41,326 bases of DNA from Stenotrophomonas sp. UBA7346 (GTDB lineage Bacteria; Pseudomonadota; Gammaproteobacteria; Xanthomonadales; Xanthomonadaceae), in the NCBI GenBank assembly GCA_002471015.1, contig DKPB01000071.1:1-41326 (forward strand), written 5' to 3'. Position numbers and translations under genes: made by a program. A model generated the notes under the pieces. The model saw only the letters and a program-made list of their open reading frames with translations, did no database searches and was not told where the DNA came from. Position 1 is the first letter of the stretch. Each line of letters begins with the position of its first letter. Shown here piece by piece: positions 23,035-30,441 of the stretch.

Positions 23035-25149
23035 TCAGAATGTTATCGACCAGCCATTGAGCCGACCGGTGTCGCCGCTGGCCTTGTCGTGCACGCGCAG
23101 CGTCCAGCTGCCATTCAAGGCCTCCCTGGACAGATCCACCTCGAAGGTCTGCTTGATGTCGTCGGCGCTGCCGCCTTCATAGTTGCTCAGCAGGTAGGCG
23201 CTGCCATCGGGCGCCACCAGCTCCACCTTCAGGTCCCCGCGCCAACCATGGCTGATATCAACGTTCACCGGGGTAGCAGCAGGTGCGTTGGCGCTGCGCC
23301 CGCTCACTTCGATCCTGCTCTCCACCGTGGCGTTGTCGGCAATATCCACGCCTTCACCGCTGCGATAGGTCTGGGCTGGCACCAGGCCCCAGCTGGCTTT
23401 CAGACTGAGACCTGCATAGCTCCCATAAGCGGTGAGCATCACGTGGTACAGGCCCGGAACAGGCGTCGGGAAACTGCAGCTCTCACCGTTGCCACCCCGG
23501 AAGGGACGGCAGTCAAACGCGCTGCTGGTGGGCCGGGTGCCCGCGCGTACGTAAAGATCCGCATCACCACTGCCGCCGCTGATGCTGATCAGCAGGTTGG
23601 AGGCACCGTTTGGCAGCTGCACCGTGTAATAGCGGTTGCGCCCCTTGCTGCCCGCCAGCCCGGTCAAGGCCACCCCGTTGGTCAGCACCGCATCCGGTTC
23701 GGGCTCGGGCGCCGGTGGCGGCGCCTCGCCCATCGCCATGGCCACCGCGGCATGTGCGTTGACGATGCCGACGCCGATTTCCCTGTCCGGCACCGCAGGG
23801 AAAGCCGTGGCAGTGTTCTTCAGCAGCGCCTTGACCTGTGCAGGTGTCAGCACGGTGTCGCTCACCTGCTGTACCAGCGCCACCACACCTGCCACATGCG
23901 GCGCTGCCATCGACGTGCCACCGTAGTAGCCGTAGCTTTCCACGGACGGCTCCTTGCGACCGCTGTTGAGGGTGGAAAGGATGTTGCTGCCGGGCGCGGC
24001 CACATCCACCGCCGGGCCAAAATTCGATTGCTGGCTGCTGCTCCAGATGGCGCGCTTGCCGGCACTATCGCTGGCACCGACGGCAATCACATTGGCACAG
24101 TTGGCCGGCGCTGCATTGGCGACATTGACGTTGTCATTGCCGGCAGCTACTACCACCGTGGTGCCGCGGGCCACGGCGCTGTTGATCGCCTCCTGGAAAG
24201 TAGGTCCGCATGCGCCTGGGCCGCCAAGACTGAGATTGATGACCTCGGCCGGATGCGGGTTGACCGGCGCCTCGGTGACCACGCCCCCTGCAGCCCAGAC
24301 AATCGCATCGGTGATATCCGACAGGTAGCCACCGCAGCGGCCCAGCACCCGTACCGGCACGACACGTGCCGCCGGCGCCGTGCCCGCAACCCCGCGCGCA
24401 TTGTTGCTCACCGCTGCCACTGTGCCTGCCACGTGCGTGCCATGCCAACTGGAGGCCTGTGCGGCATGGCTGCCGCTGCATTGGTTCGCGGCCACCCAGT
24501 CCCCGGGATCACGGGCATCGCCATCACGGCCATCGCCATCATTGGCCATGGCCGGGTCACTGATGAAATCATGGCCGGGCAACAGATTGGCATCCAGGTC
24601 ACTGTGCGCGGCAACCCCGGTATCCAGTACCGCCACCACGACCCCGGCACCGTCGGCATGATCCCAGGCCTGCGCGGCGCGTATGCCGTAGTTGCCGGTG
24701 TACGCCCATTGGTCGGTGAAGCGTGGGTCGTCAGGAATTGCATGAAGTGTGAAGCGGCGATCCACTTCCACATAGTCGATAGCCGGGTCCATCGCCAATC
24801 TGCGCATCATCCGCTCACTGTCCATGCGACCCAGCGGCGAGCTCAAACGCAGCAGCTCCGCACCGATGGCGAGCCGTTGCACCGTTGCGGTCGCAGCCAG
24901 CCTGCCACCTGCCGGGAGTGAAGCAGCGGCGCTGGCGAGGGTTCTGCGCAACCCGGCGCCTGTTTCCTCGGCATCGCCGAGCTGCCGGTATCTGACAATG
25001 AAGCGCTGATGGCTGGCGGCTTGTTCCAGGCCGGCCAGGTGCACGTCTGCGGCATGCGCCGGCACCGCCACAAGCAGAATTGCCAAAGACGCTGCACCCG
25101 CCAGAAGGCTGGAGCGGCGCGGCATGGGCTGGGATTGAATTGAGGTCAT
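23035..25149 (-). CDS. Secreted S8 subtilisin-like protease with PPC and P domains (paralogue 1)
   Basis: A 704-aa extracellular serine protease precursor. Order: signal peptide (1-33, ending AHA), inhibitor-like propeptide (about 34-140) and S8 catalytic domain (about 145-515). Catalytic residues are Asp176 (AVLDTG), His236 (WHGTHVAG) and Ser413 (GGTSMAAPH), with oxyanion Asn338 (AAGN). After a Pro-rich linker comes a PPC-type domain (about 525-600, GDADLYVRAG) and a C-terminal proprotein-convertase P domain ending NGSWTLRVHDKASGDTGRLNGWSITF. It is a close paralogue of the next gene upstream. The pair resembles StmPr1/StmPr2, adjacent type II-secreted proteases of S. maltophilia; which is which cannot be said here. 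The start follows AAGGCC in front of the signal peptide. Confidence 0.93.
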   Translation of the reverse strand: MTSIQSQPMPRRSSLLAGAASLAILLVAVPAHAADVHLAGLEQAASHQRFIVRYRQLGDAEETGAGLRRTLASAAASLPAGGRLAATATVQRLAIGAELLRLSSPLGRMDSERMMRRLAMDPAIDYVEVDRRFTLHAIPDDPRFTDQWAYTGNYGIRAAQAWDHADGAGVVVAVLDTGVAAHSDLDANLLPGHDFISDPAMANDGDGRDGDARDPGDWVAANQCSGSHAAQASSWHGTHVAGTVAAVSNNARGVAGTAPAARVVPVRVLGRCGGYLSDITDAIVWAAGGVVTEAPVNPHPAEVINLSLGGPGACGPTFQEAINSAVARGTTVVVAAGNDNVNVANAAPANCANVIAVGASDSAGKRAIWSSSQQSNFGPAVDVAAPGSNILSTLNSGRKEPSVESYGYYGGTSMAAPHVAGVVALVQQVSDTVLTPAQVKALLKNTATAFPAVPDREIGVGIVNAHAAVAMAMGEAPPPAPEPEPDAVLTNGVALTGLAGSKGRNRYYTVQLPNGASNLLISISGGSGDADLYVRAGTRPTSSAFDCRPFRGGNGESCSFPTPVPGLYHVMLTAYGSYAGLSLKASWGLVPAQTYRSGEGVDIADNATVESRIEVSGRSANAPAATPVNVDISHGWRGDLKVELVAPDGSAYLLSNYEGGSADDIKQTFEVDLSREALNGSWTLRVHDKASGDTGRLNGWSITF

Positions 25150-25425
25150 GGTTCTGGCCTTGCGCGTAGTGGGAACGTGGCCTGTGCGCTCTTTGCATTG
25201 CCGGTGTAGCGAGCGCGTCGTGGCTTGCCTGCCGGACCGGGTAGCTGCTTGTTTCCGCATGCTTACGGTCTGTGGCTCTACGCTACGGCGGTCATGCGGC
25301 TGCTGTTATCGGTTTTTGAACGCGGGTTGGTGTTGCTGCCAGCGCCTTTGATGGTCGGGGTGGCGTGCGGATTGGGTGGTGATTTCCTTGGGGTGGTGCG
25401 GGGATTTCTGGCTTCGGGAAGGTCT

Positions 25426-25448
25426 TGCCGAGCATGGCTCGACACTAC
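25426..25448 (-). repeat. SMAG-type REP palindrome
   Basis: A single inverted copy with one mismatch to the consensus (GCTCGACAC for GCTCGGCAC), between the two protease genes. Confidence 0.8.
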
Positions 25449-25485
25449 GGGCTGCTTTTGCCGCGCATCGCTACGCACAATGTGA

Positions 25486-25516
25486 AACGGCCTCCGGTGC
25501 GGAACCGGAGGCCGTT
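25486..25516 (-). terminator. Intrinsic terminator of protease paralogue 2
   Basis: A 13-bp perfect stem (AACGGCCTCCGGT and its complement) with a 5-nt loop lies just past the paralogue 2 stop codon on the minus strand. Only a short T stretch follows. Confidence 0.75.
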
Positions 25517-25544
25517 GTGGATGACGACTTCGCTTGTGCGCTGC

Positions 25545-27668
25545 TTAGAACGTGATCGACCAGCTGTTGATCTTGCCGGTGTCGCCACTGGCCTTGTCGT
25601 TGACCCGCAGCTTCCAGCTGCCGTTGAGTGCTTCGCTGGACAGGTTCACGGTGAAAGTCTGCTTGATGTTGTCGGCGCTGCCGCCGGCATAGTTGCTGAG
25701 CACATAGACACTGCCATCCGGTGCCACCAGGTCCACCTTCAGGTCACCCTTCCAGGTGTGGCTGATGTCGACGGCGACCGGCGTGGCCGCAGCTGCGTTG
25801 CCACTGCGGCCGGAGACGCTGATGGCACTTTCCACCGTGGCGTTGTCGATGATGTTGACCGCCGTGGCATTGCTGTAGGTCTGGCTGCCGCCACCGCTGC
25901 TGCCGGTGCCCCAGCTGGCTTGCAGGCTCAGCCCGGAATAAGCCGAGTAGGCAGACAGCATGACGTGGTAGGTGCCCGCCACCGGGGTGGCGAAGCTGCA
26001 GCTTTCCGCGTTGCCGCTCTTGTAAGGGCGGCAATCGTAGGCGGAGCTGGTCGGCTGGCTGCCGGCGCGCACATACAGGTCGGCATCGCCGCTGCCGCCG
26101 GAGCTGGCAATCACCAGATTGGTGGCACCGGCCGGCACCTGCACCGTGTAATAGGTGCTGCTGCCGGCAGCACCCGACAGGCCGGTGAGTGGCACGCCAT
26201 TGTTCAGGACCGAGCCACCCGTGCCCGGGTCCGGCGGGTTGGTGCCGCCCATCGCTGCCGCCACCGCCGCCTGCGCGTTGACGATACCGGCGCCGATGGC
26301 CTTGTCCGGCGTTGCCGGGAACGGCGTCACCGTGCTCTTGAGCAAGGCCTCCACCTGCGCGGGCGTCTTGATCGGGTTGGACACCGATTGCACCAGCGCC
26401 ACCACACCTGCCACATGCGGCGTAGCCATCGAGGTGCCGCCGTAGGAAGCATAGCTCTCGGCGGACGGCCCCTTGGTGCCACTGTTGAGCGTGGACAGGA
26501 TGTTGCTGCCCGGCCCTGCGACATCCACCAGGGTGCCGAAATTGGATTGCTGGCTGCTGCTCCAGATCGAGCGCTTGCCGGCACTGTCATTGGCGCCCAC
26601 CGCAATCACGTTGTTGCAGTTGGCCGGCGACGCGGTGGAGACGTTGACGTTGCTGTTGCCGGCCGCGATCACCAGGGTGGTGCCACGGCCCACCGCTGCA
26701 TTGATCGCGTTCTGGGTAGTGGTGCCGCAACTGCCGGAGCCGCCAAGGCTGAGGTTGATCACTTCGGCCGGGTTGGGGTTGGCAGGTACACCACTGACCG
26801 TGCCGCCAGAAGCCCAGACAATCGCGTCGGCGATGTCCGAGTCATAACCACCGCAGGTACCCAGCACGCGCACCGGCAGGATCCGCGCGTTGAACGCCGT
26901 GCCGGCCACGCCCTTGGCGTTGTTGGTCACCGCGGCGATGGTGCCGGCCACATGGGTGCCATGCCAACTGGAGTTCTGCGCCGGATGGCTGCCACCGCAC
27001 TGGTTGGCGGTCACCCAGTCGCCGGGGTCGCTGGGGTCGGCATCGCGGCCATCTCCATCGTTGGACACCGAGGTGTCGGCAATGAAGTCGTAGCCGGGCA
27101 GCACGTTGGCATTGAGGTCACTGTGGCTGGTGATGCCTGTATCCAGCACCGCGACCACCACGCCGGTGCCGGTCGCGTTGTCCCAGGCCTGCGGCGCCTT
27201 GATGCCATAGGTGCCCGAATAGCCCCATTGCTCGCTGTAGCGGGTGTCATTGGGGGTCAGGCTGATGGTGTTGAGGCGATCGACCTCCACGTATTCCACG
27301 TTGGGATCGGCGGCCAGCTTGCGCATGAGGGTTTCAGCCTCGGCACGGTCCAGCCTGGCGTCGGCACGGACCACGTCCGCGCCCACCGCCAGGCGGCGCA
27401 TGTGCTGCACGCCCACACTCTTGCCGGCGCGGCTGGGCAGCGCGCGCGCTGCCGAACTCAGGGTCTGCCGCAGGGCCGTCTCACCGGCAGCCTGACGGCT
27501 GTCCTGACGGTACTTGACGATGAAGCGCTGGTGCGTCGGGGCCGAGTTCAGCCCGGCCAGATGCACTTCACCCGCCCACACGGGGGCACACAGCAACAGG
27601 GAGGACAACGAGGCGGTGCCAACAACCACCAACCCACGGACCAGCGTACGGCGCGATTTGGATGACAT
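25545..27668 (-). CDS. Secreted S8 subtilisin-like protease with PPC and P domains (paralogue 2)
   Basis: A 707-aa paralogue of the preceding protease with the same layout and almost the same residue numbers: Asp176 (AVLDTG), His236 (WHGTHVAG), Asn338 (AAGN) and Ser413 (GGTSMATPH). The signal peptide covers residues 1-32 and the propeptide reaches about 140. The linker here is Gly/Pro-rich, followed by a PPC-type domain (GDADLYVRAG), a second Gly/Ser linker and a P domain ending NGSWKLRVNDKASGDTGKINSWSITF. Cysteine-containing loops such as ANQCGGSH and CGGYDSD are shared. The catalytic core is highly conserved while signal and linkers differ, consistent with an old tandem duplication. Expected route: Sec export, then type II secretion. 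Confidence 0.93.
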   Translation of the reverse strand: MSSKSRRTLVRGLVVVGTASLSSLLLCAPVWAGEVHLAGLNSAPTHQRFIVKYRQDSRQAAGETALRQTLSSAARALPSRAGKSVGVQHMRRLAVGADVVRADARLDRAEAETLMRKLAADPNVEYVEVDRLNTISLTPNDTRYSEQWGYSGTYGIKAPQAWDNATGTGVVVAVLDTGITSHSDLNANVLPGYDFIADTSVSNDGDGRDADPSDPGDWVTANQCGGSHPAQNSSWHGTHVAGTIAAVTNNAKGVAGTAFNARILPVRVLGTCGGYDSDIADAIVWASGGTVSGVPANPNPAEVINLSLGGSGSCGTTTQNAINAAVGRGTTLVIAAGNSNVNVSTASPANCNNVIAVGANDSAGKRSIWSSSQQSNFGTLVDVAGPGSNILSTLNSGTKGPSAESYASYGGTSMATPHVAGVVALVQSVSNPIKTPAQVEALLKSTVTPFPATPDKAIGAGIVNAQAAVAAAMGGTNPPDPGTGGSVLNNGVPLTGLSGAAGSSTYYTVQVPAGATNLVIASSGGSGDADLYVRAGSQPTSSAYDCRPYKSGNAESCSFATPVAGTYHVMLSAYSAYSGLSLQASWGTGSSGGGSQTYSNATAVNIIDNATVESAISVSGRSGNAAAATPVAVDISHTWKGDLKVDLVAPDGSVYVLSNYAGGSADNIKQTFTVNLSSEALNGSWKLRVNDKASGDTGKINSWSITF

Positions 27669-27963
27669 TGATGAGCCCTTCTACATTGAGAGGAAGCCGC
27701 TTGCGCGGCGCCAGTCCTGCCCGGGCCCTGCCAGTACGGGAAGAGGTTGCTGCCCGGGTAGAACTACCCGAACCAGTCCCCTGTTACCGATCCGTTGGCG
27801 GACAGTAAATGGCGGCTGAACCCATTACAAGTGGGTTACAGACGAAACTGTCGCGCGGATCACGTTTACGCAAGTGAATGATTTGTAAAGACAATTAGGT
27901 GATCAATACGACTGCGGCAGGCTTCCGTACGGCAGCAGATGTCCCGCAAATGACTTCGCGGAC
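27669..27963 (-). promoter_or_regulatory. Upstream region of protease paralogue 2 with two palindromes
   Basis: This spacer has no gene. It contains a perfect 16-bp palindrome CGGGTAGAACTACCCG (27755-27770) and an inverted repeat AACCCA-N7-TGGGTT (27819-27837). They lie about 85-170 bp upstream of the protease start, where operators or activator sites would be expected. The region from 27870 to 27900 is AT-rich. No clear -35/-10 pair is visible. Confidence 0.45.
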
Positions 27964-28001
27964 AAAAAAAAGACCGCTGCGGCAGCTGCCGCAGCGGTCT
28001 T
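27964..28001 (-). terminator. Intrinsic terminator of ilvE
   Basis: A perfect 30-bp palindrome (AGACCGCTGCGGCAG and its complement, 27971-28000) is followed on the minus strand by a run of seven or more T. It lies 24 bp after the ilvE stop and is the strongest terminator in the window. Confidence 0.92.
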
Positions 28002-28024
28002 CGGGTCATGCCCGTTCAGCAGGC

Positions 28025-29125
28025 TCAGGCGTCCAGACGCACCAGCCAACCGTGACGGTCCGGCTGACGGCCGTACTGGATATCGGTCAGCTCCTTGCGC
28101 AGCGACATGGTCACTTCACCGGCCGGCGCGTTGATGTCGCCCACCGAGAAACCCTCGCCCTTGAGCTGGCCGATCGGGGTGATCACCGCGGCGGTACCGC
28201 AGGCGAACACTTCGGTGATCTCGCCCGACGCCACGCCCTGCTTCCACTCGTCGATGGTGACCTTGCGCTCTTCCACGGTCATGCCGCGGTCGCGGGCCAG
28301 CTGCAGTAGCGACTCGCGGGTGATGCCTTCCAGGATGCTGCCCGACAGGGCCGGGGTGACCAGCTTGTTTTCCTTGCCGTAGACCAGGAACACATTCATG
28401 CCGCCCAGTTCTTCCAGGTACTTGCCCTCGATCGGATCGAGGAACAACACCTGCGAGCAGCCCTGCGCCTGCGCCTGCTGCTGCGGCAGCAGCGAGGCAG
28501 CATAGTTGCCACCGCACTTGGCAGCACCGGTACCGCCCTTGGCAGCGCGCGCGAAATCGGTGGACAACCAGATCGCCACCGGCGCCACGCCCTTGGCGAA
28601 GTATGGACCGGCCGGGCTGGCAATGACGTAATAGGTGGCCTTGTGCGCGCCGCGCACACCCAGGAACGCCTCGTCACCAATCATGAAGGGGCGGAAGTAC
28701 AGGCTGGCTTCATCAGCATCGGACACCCAGTCCTTGTCCAGCGCCACCAACTGCTTCAGCGACTCGACGAAGATATCGGCAGGCAGCTCCGGCAGCACCA
28801 GGCGGCGCGCCGAACGTTGCAGGCGGGCGGCATTGGCTTCCGGGCGGAAGGTCCAGACCGAGCCATCCGCGTGGCGGTAGGCCTTGATCCCCTCGAAGAT
28901 CTCCTGGCCGTAATGCAGCACGGCGGCGGCCGGGTCCAGCGAGATCGGGCCATACGGCGTTACTGCCGCATCGTGCCAACCGGCGTCCTTGTCCCAGCGT
29001 ACGGCCACCATGTGGTCGGTGAAATACACACCAAAACCCGGCTTTTCCAGGATCTTGGCGCGCTCCTCGGCGCTGCGCGGGTGGTCCGAACGGGTGACAT
29101 CGAAGCTCAGGGAAGACTGGGACAC
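28025..29125 (-). CDS. ilvE: Branched-chain amino acid aminotransferase
   Basis: PLP enzyme exchanging amino groups between Leu/Ile/Val and their keto acids. The sequence belongs to the longer, eukaryote-like BCAT branch (366 aa). It shows GQEIFEGIKAYRHADGSVWTFRPEANAARL, YFRPFMIG, and the PLP-lysine motif GGTGAAKCGGNYAASL (Lys near residue 203). GSILEGITRESLL and EVFACGTAAVITPIG, the cofactor phosphate region, come later. I choose the GTG at 29125 because AAGGAA lies 9 nt upstream and the product begins (M)SQSSLSFDVTRSDHP; an upstream extension lacks family similarity. sufT is upstream on the same strand, 97 bp away. Confidence 0.95.
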   Translation of the reverse strand: MSQSSLSFDVTRSDHPRSAEERAKILEKPGFGVYFTDHMVAVRWDKDAGWHDAAVTPYGPISLDPAAAVLHYGQEIFEGIKAYRHADGSVWTFRPEANAARLQRSARRLVLPELPADIFVESLKQLVALDKDWVSDADEASLYFRPFMIGDEAFLGVRGAHKATYYVIASPAGPYFAKGVAPVAIWLSTDFARAAKGGTGAAKCGGNYAASLLPQQQAQAQGCSQVLFLDPIEGKYLEELGGMNVFLVYGKENKLVTPALSGSILEGITRESLLQLARDRGMTVEERKVTIDEWKQGVASGEITEVFACGTAAVITPIGQLKGEGFSVGDINAPAGEVTMSLRKELTDIQYGRQPDRHGWLVRLDA

Positions 29126-29200
29126 CGGATAATTCCTTCCAGATTGCGGGATGGGACAGCCCCGGCACCACGGCGGCACCGGGGGTGCAACACAAACCGT

Positions 29201-29217
29201 CACCGGCCTCGCCGGTG
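29201..29217 (-). terminator. Small hairpin after sufT
   Basis: A perfect 7-bp stem CACCGGC/GCCGGTG with loop CTC lies just past the sufT stop on the minus strand, with no U run. It may reduce readthrough into ilvE. Confidence 0.35.
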
Positions 29218-29222
29218 CGGCC

Positions 29223-29774
29223 TTACAGCATGCCAGTTTCCAGGCGCGCCGCCTCGGACATCATGTGACGACCCCATGGCGGGTCGAACACCAGATCGAC
29301 GTCGGCCTGGGCCACCGTCGGAATCATCTCCAGCTTGCTGCGCACGTCATCCACCAGGATCTCGCCCATGCCGCAACCGGGTGCGGTCAGGGTCATCTTG
29401 ACATCAACCTCGCGCTGGCCATCGTCCAGGTGCTTGATATCCACTTCGTAGATAAGCCCAAGATCGACGATGTTGAATGGGATTTCGGGGTCAAAACAGG
29501 TGCGCAGCTGCTCCCACACCAGCTTTTCCACGTCTTCGTCACCGGCATTCTCGGGCAGTTCCAGGCCCGGCGGCGGCTCCTTGCCGATGGCATCGCCGTC
29601 CTTGCCGGCAATACGGAACAGGTTGCCTTCGACAAATACCGTATAGCTGCCCCCCAGAGCCTGGGTGATATAGCCATAACTGCCGGCCGGCAAGGTCACG
29701 CTGTCGCCCTGCGGCACCATCACGGCCGGGCAATCACGCTCAAAATGAACTGGTTCGCTGCTACGGGAATACAT
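29223..29774 (-). CDS. sufT: Fe-S cluster assembly-associated protein SufT (MIP18/DUF59 family)
   Basis: A 183-aa SufT-type protein, an accessory factor for iron-sulfur cluster maturation. The N-terminal part (about 1-70) is the SufT-specific extension (ITQALGGSYTVFVEGNLFRIAGKDGDAIG). The rest is a MIP18/DUF59 domain with DPEIPFNIVDLGLIYEV and TLTAPGCGMGEILVDDV, where the Cys is the conserved residue. It ends VFDPPWGRHMMSEAARLETGML. In many proteobacteria sufT is in the suf operon; here no other suf gene is nearby, so it stands alone ahead of ilvE. No clear Shine-Dalgarno precedes the ATG at 29774. Confidence 0.92.
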   Translation of the reverse strand: MYSRSSEPVHFERDCPAVMVPQGDSVTLPAGSYGYITQALGGSYTVFVEGNLFRIAGKDGDAIGKEPPPGLELPENAGDEDVEKLVWEQLRTCFDPEIPFNIVDLGLIYEVDIKHLDDGQREVDVKMTLTAPGCGMGEILVDDVRSKLEMIPTVAQADVDLVFDPPWGRHMMSEAARLETGML

Positions 29775-29881
29775 GTGGATCGATATGGGGACGCGGTGGC
29801 TACCCGCAATGGGGCCATTTTATCCGACTGAGCGCACTCGCCGCTGAAACGCTATGCTGCGGAATCTGTTCGGGAATACCC

Positions 29882-30304
29882 ATGTCGCCTGTTTCTTCGC
29901 CAGCCAGCCGCTCCCGCCCCTGGCTTTGGCTCGTGTTGTTGCTGCTGGGAAGCGTCACCGTCACCGTCGCCTGGCTGTTCGCAGCCCTCACCACCGGCAC
30001 CCAGGCCGGCTGGATGGCCGTGGTCACCGCACTGGAAGCGGCCTGGATGCTCCGCCTGGGTGCCTTCCCGGCGGGCCGGGCGCGCGTCATCGTGACCGTG
30101 CTGGCCACGCTGGTGATCACCGCTGCCGCCAACTGGGGCATCGCTGCCACCTACATTGGTGGCCCGATGGGGCTGGCCCCCTGGGAGTCGGCGCTGCGCA
30201 TGGGGCCTTACCTGGCATGGACCTTGTTGTCGCTGGCCAACGGTCTGGCCGAAGCGGTGTGGCTGGTCATCGCGCTGCTGGTGGCGTGGCGCGCGGCACG
30301 CTGA
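29882..30304 (+). CDS. Small membrane protein of unknown function
   Basis: I do not recognise this 140-aa protein. It has four predicted membrane helices: about residues 14-36, 43-60, 66-90 and 110-136, with a short basic N-terminus and a basic end RAAR. GGGAA lies upstream of the ATG, spaced plausibly. The hydrophobic pattern and lack of charged residues in the helices make it more credible than the competing open frame at 29854-30405. It diverges from sufT and precedes a TonB receptor by 137 bp. Confidence 0.7.
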   Translation: MSPVSSPASRSRPWLWLVLLLLGSVTVTVAWLFAALTTGTQAGWMAVVTALEAAWMLRLGAFPAGRARVIVTVLATLVITAAANWGIAATYIGGPMGLAPWESALRMGPYLAWTLLSLANGLAEAVWLVIALLVAWRAAR

Positions 30305-30441
30305 CGGGCAGCGCGTCCGGGACTTTCCCCGGCAGCGCCAAAAGCAGGTTTGCGCACAAGCGGCTGTGCCACTTCCGCACATATCGAAAGGTTAAACATT
30401 CGTAATTTCTGGACTCCCCCACGCCACCCAGTGGAGTCCAC

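Larger units (their letters stand above)
25150..25544. other. Spacer between the two proteases: leader, SMAG copy, terminator
   Basis: This 395-bp spacer has no gene. It holds the upstream region of protease paralogue 1 (nearest 25150), one inverted SMAG-type palindrome at 25426-25448, and the terminator of paralogue 2 at 25486-25516. I see no clear promoter. The presence of a terminator suggests the two protease genes are separately transcribed. Confidence 0.7.

Noticed and set aside
23089..24921. 610-residue open frame on the plus strand opposite protease paralogue 1
   Set aside because: Same antisense effect over a validated protease gene.
25425..27665. 746-residue open frame on the plus strand opposite protease paralogue 2
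   Set aside because: It is the antisense shadow of a GC-rich gene with clear catalytic motifs; its composition is low-complexity His/Gly/Arg-rich with no domain.
29854..30405. 183-residue open frame overlapping the small membrane protein
   Set aside because: Polar, Gly/His/Arg-rich composition without features, whereas the other frame has four clean membrane helices and a plausible ribosome-binding site.
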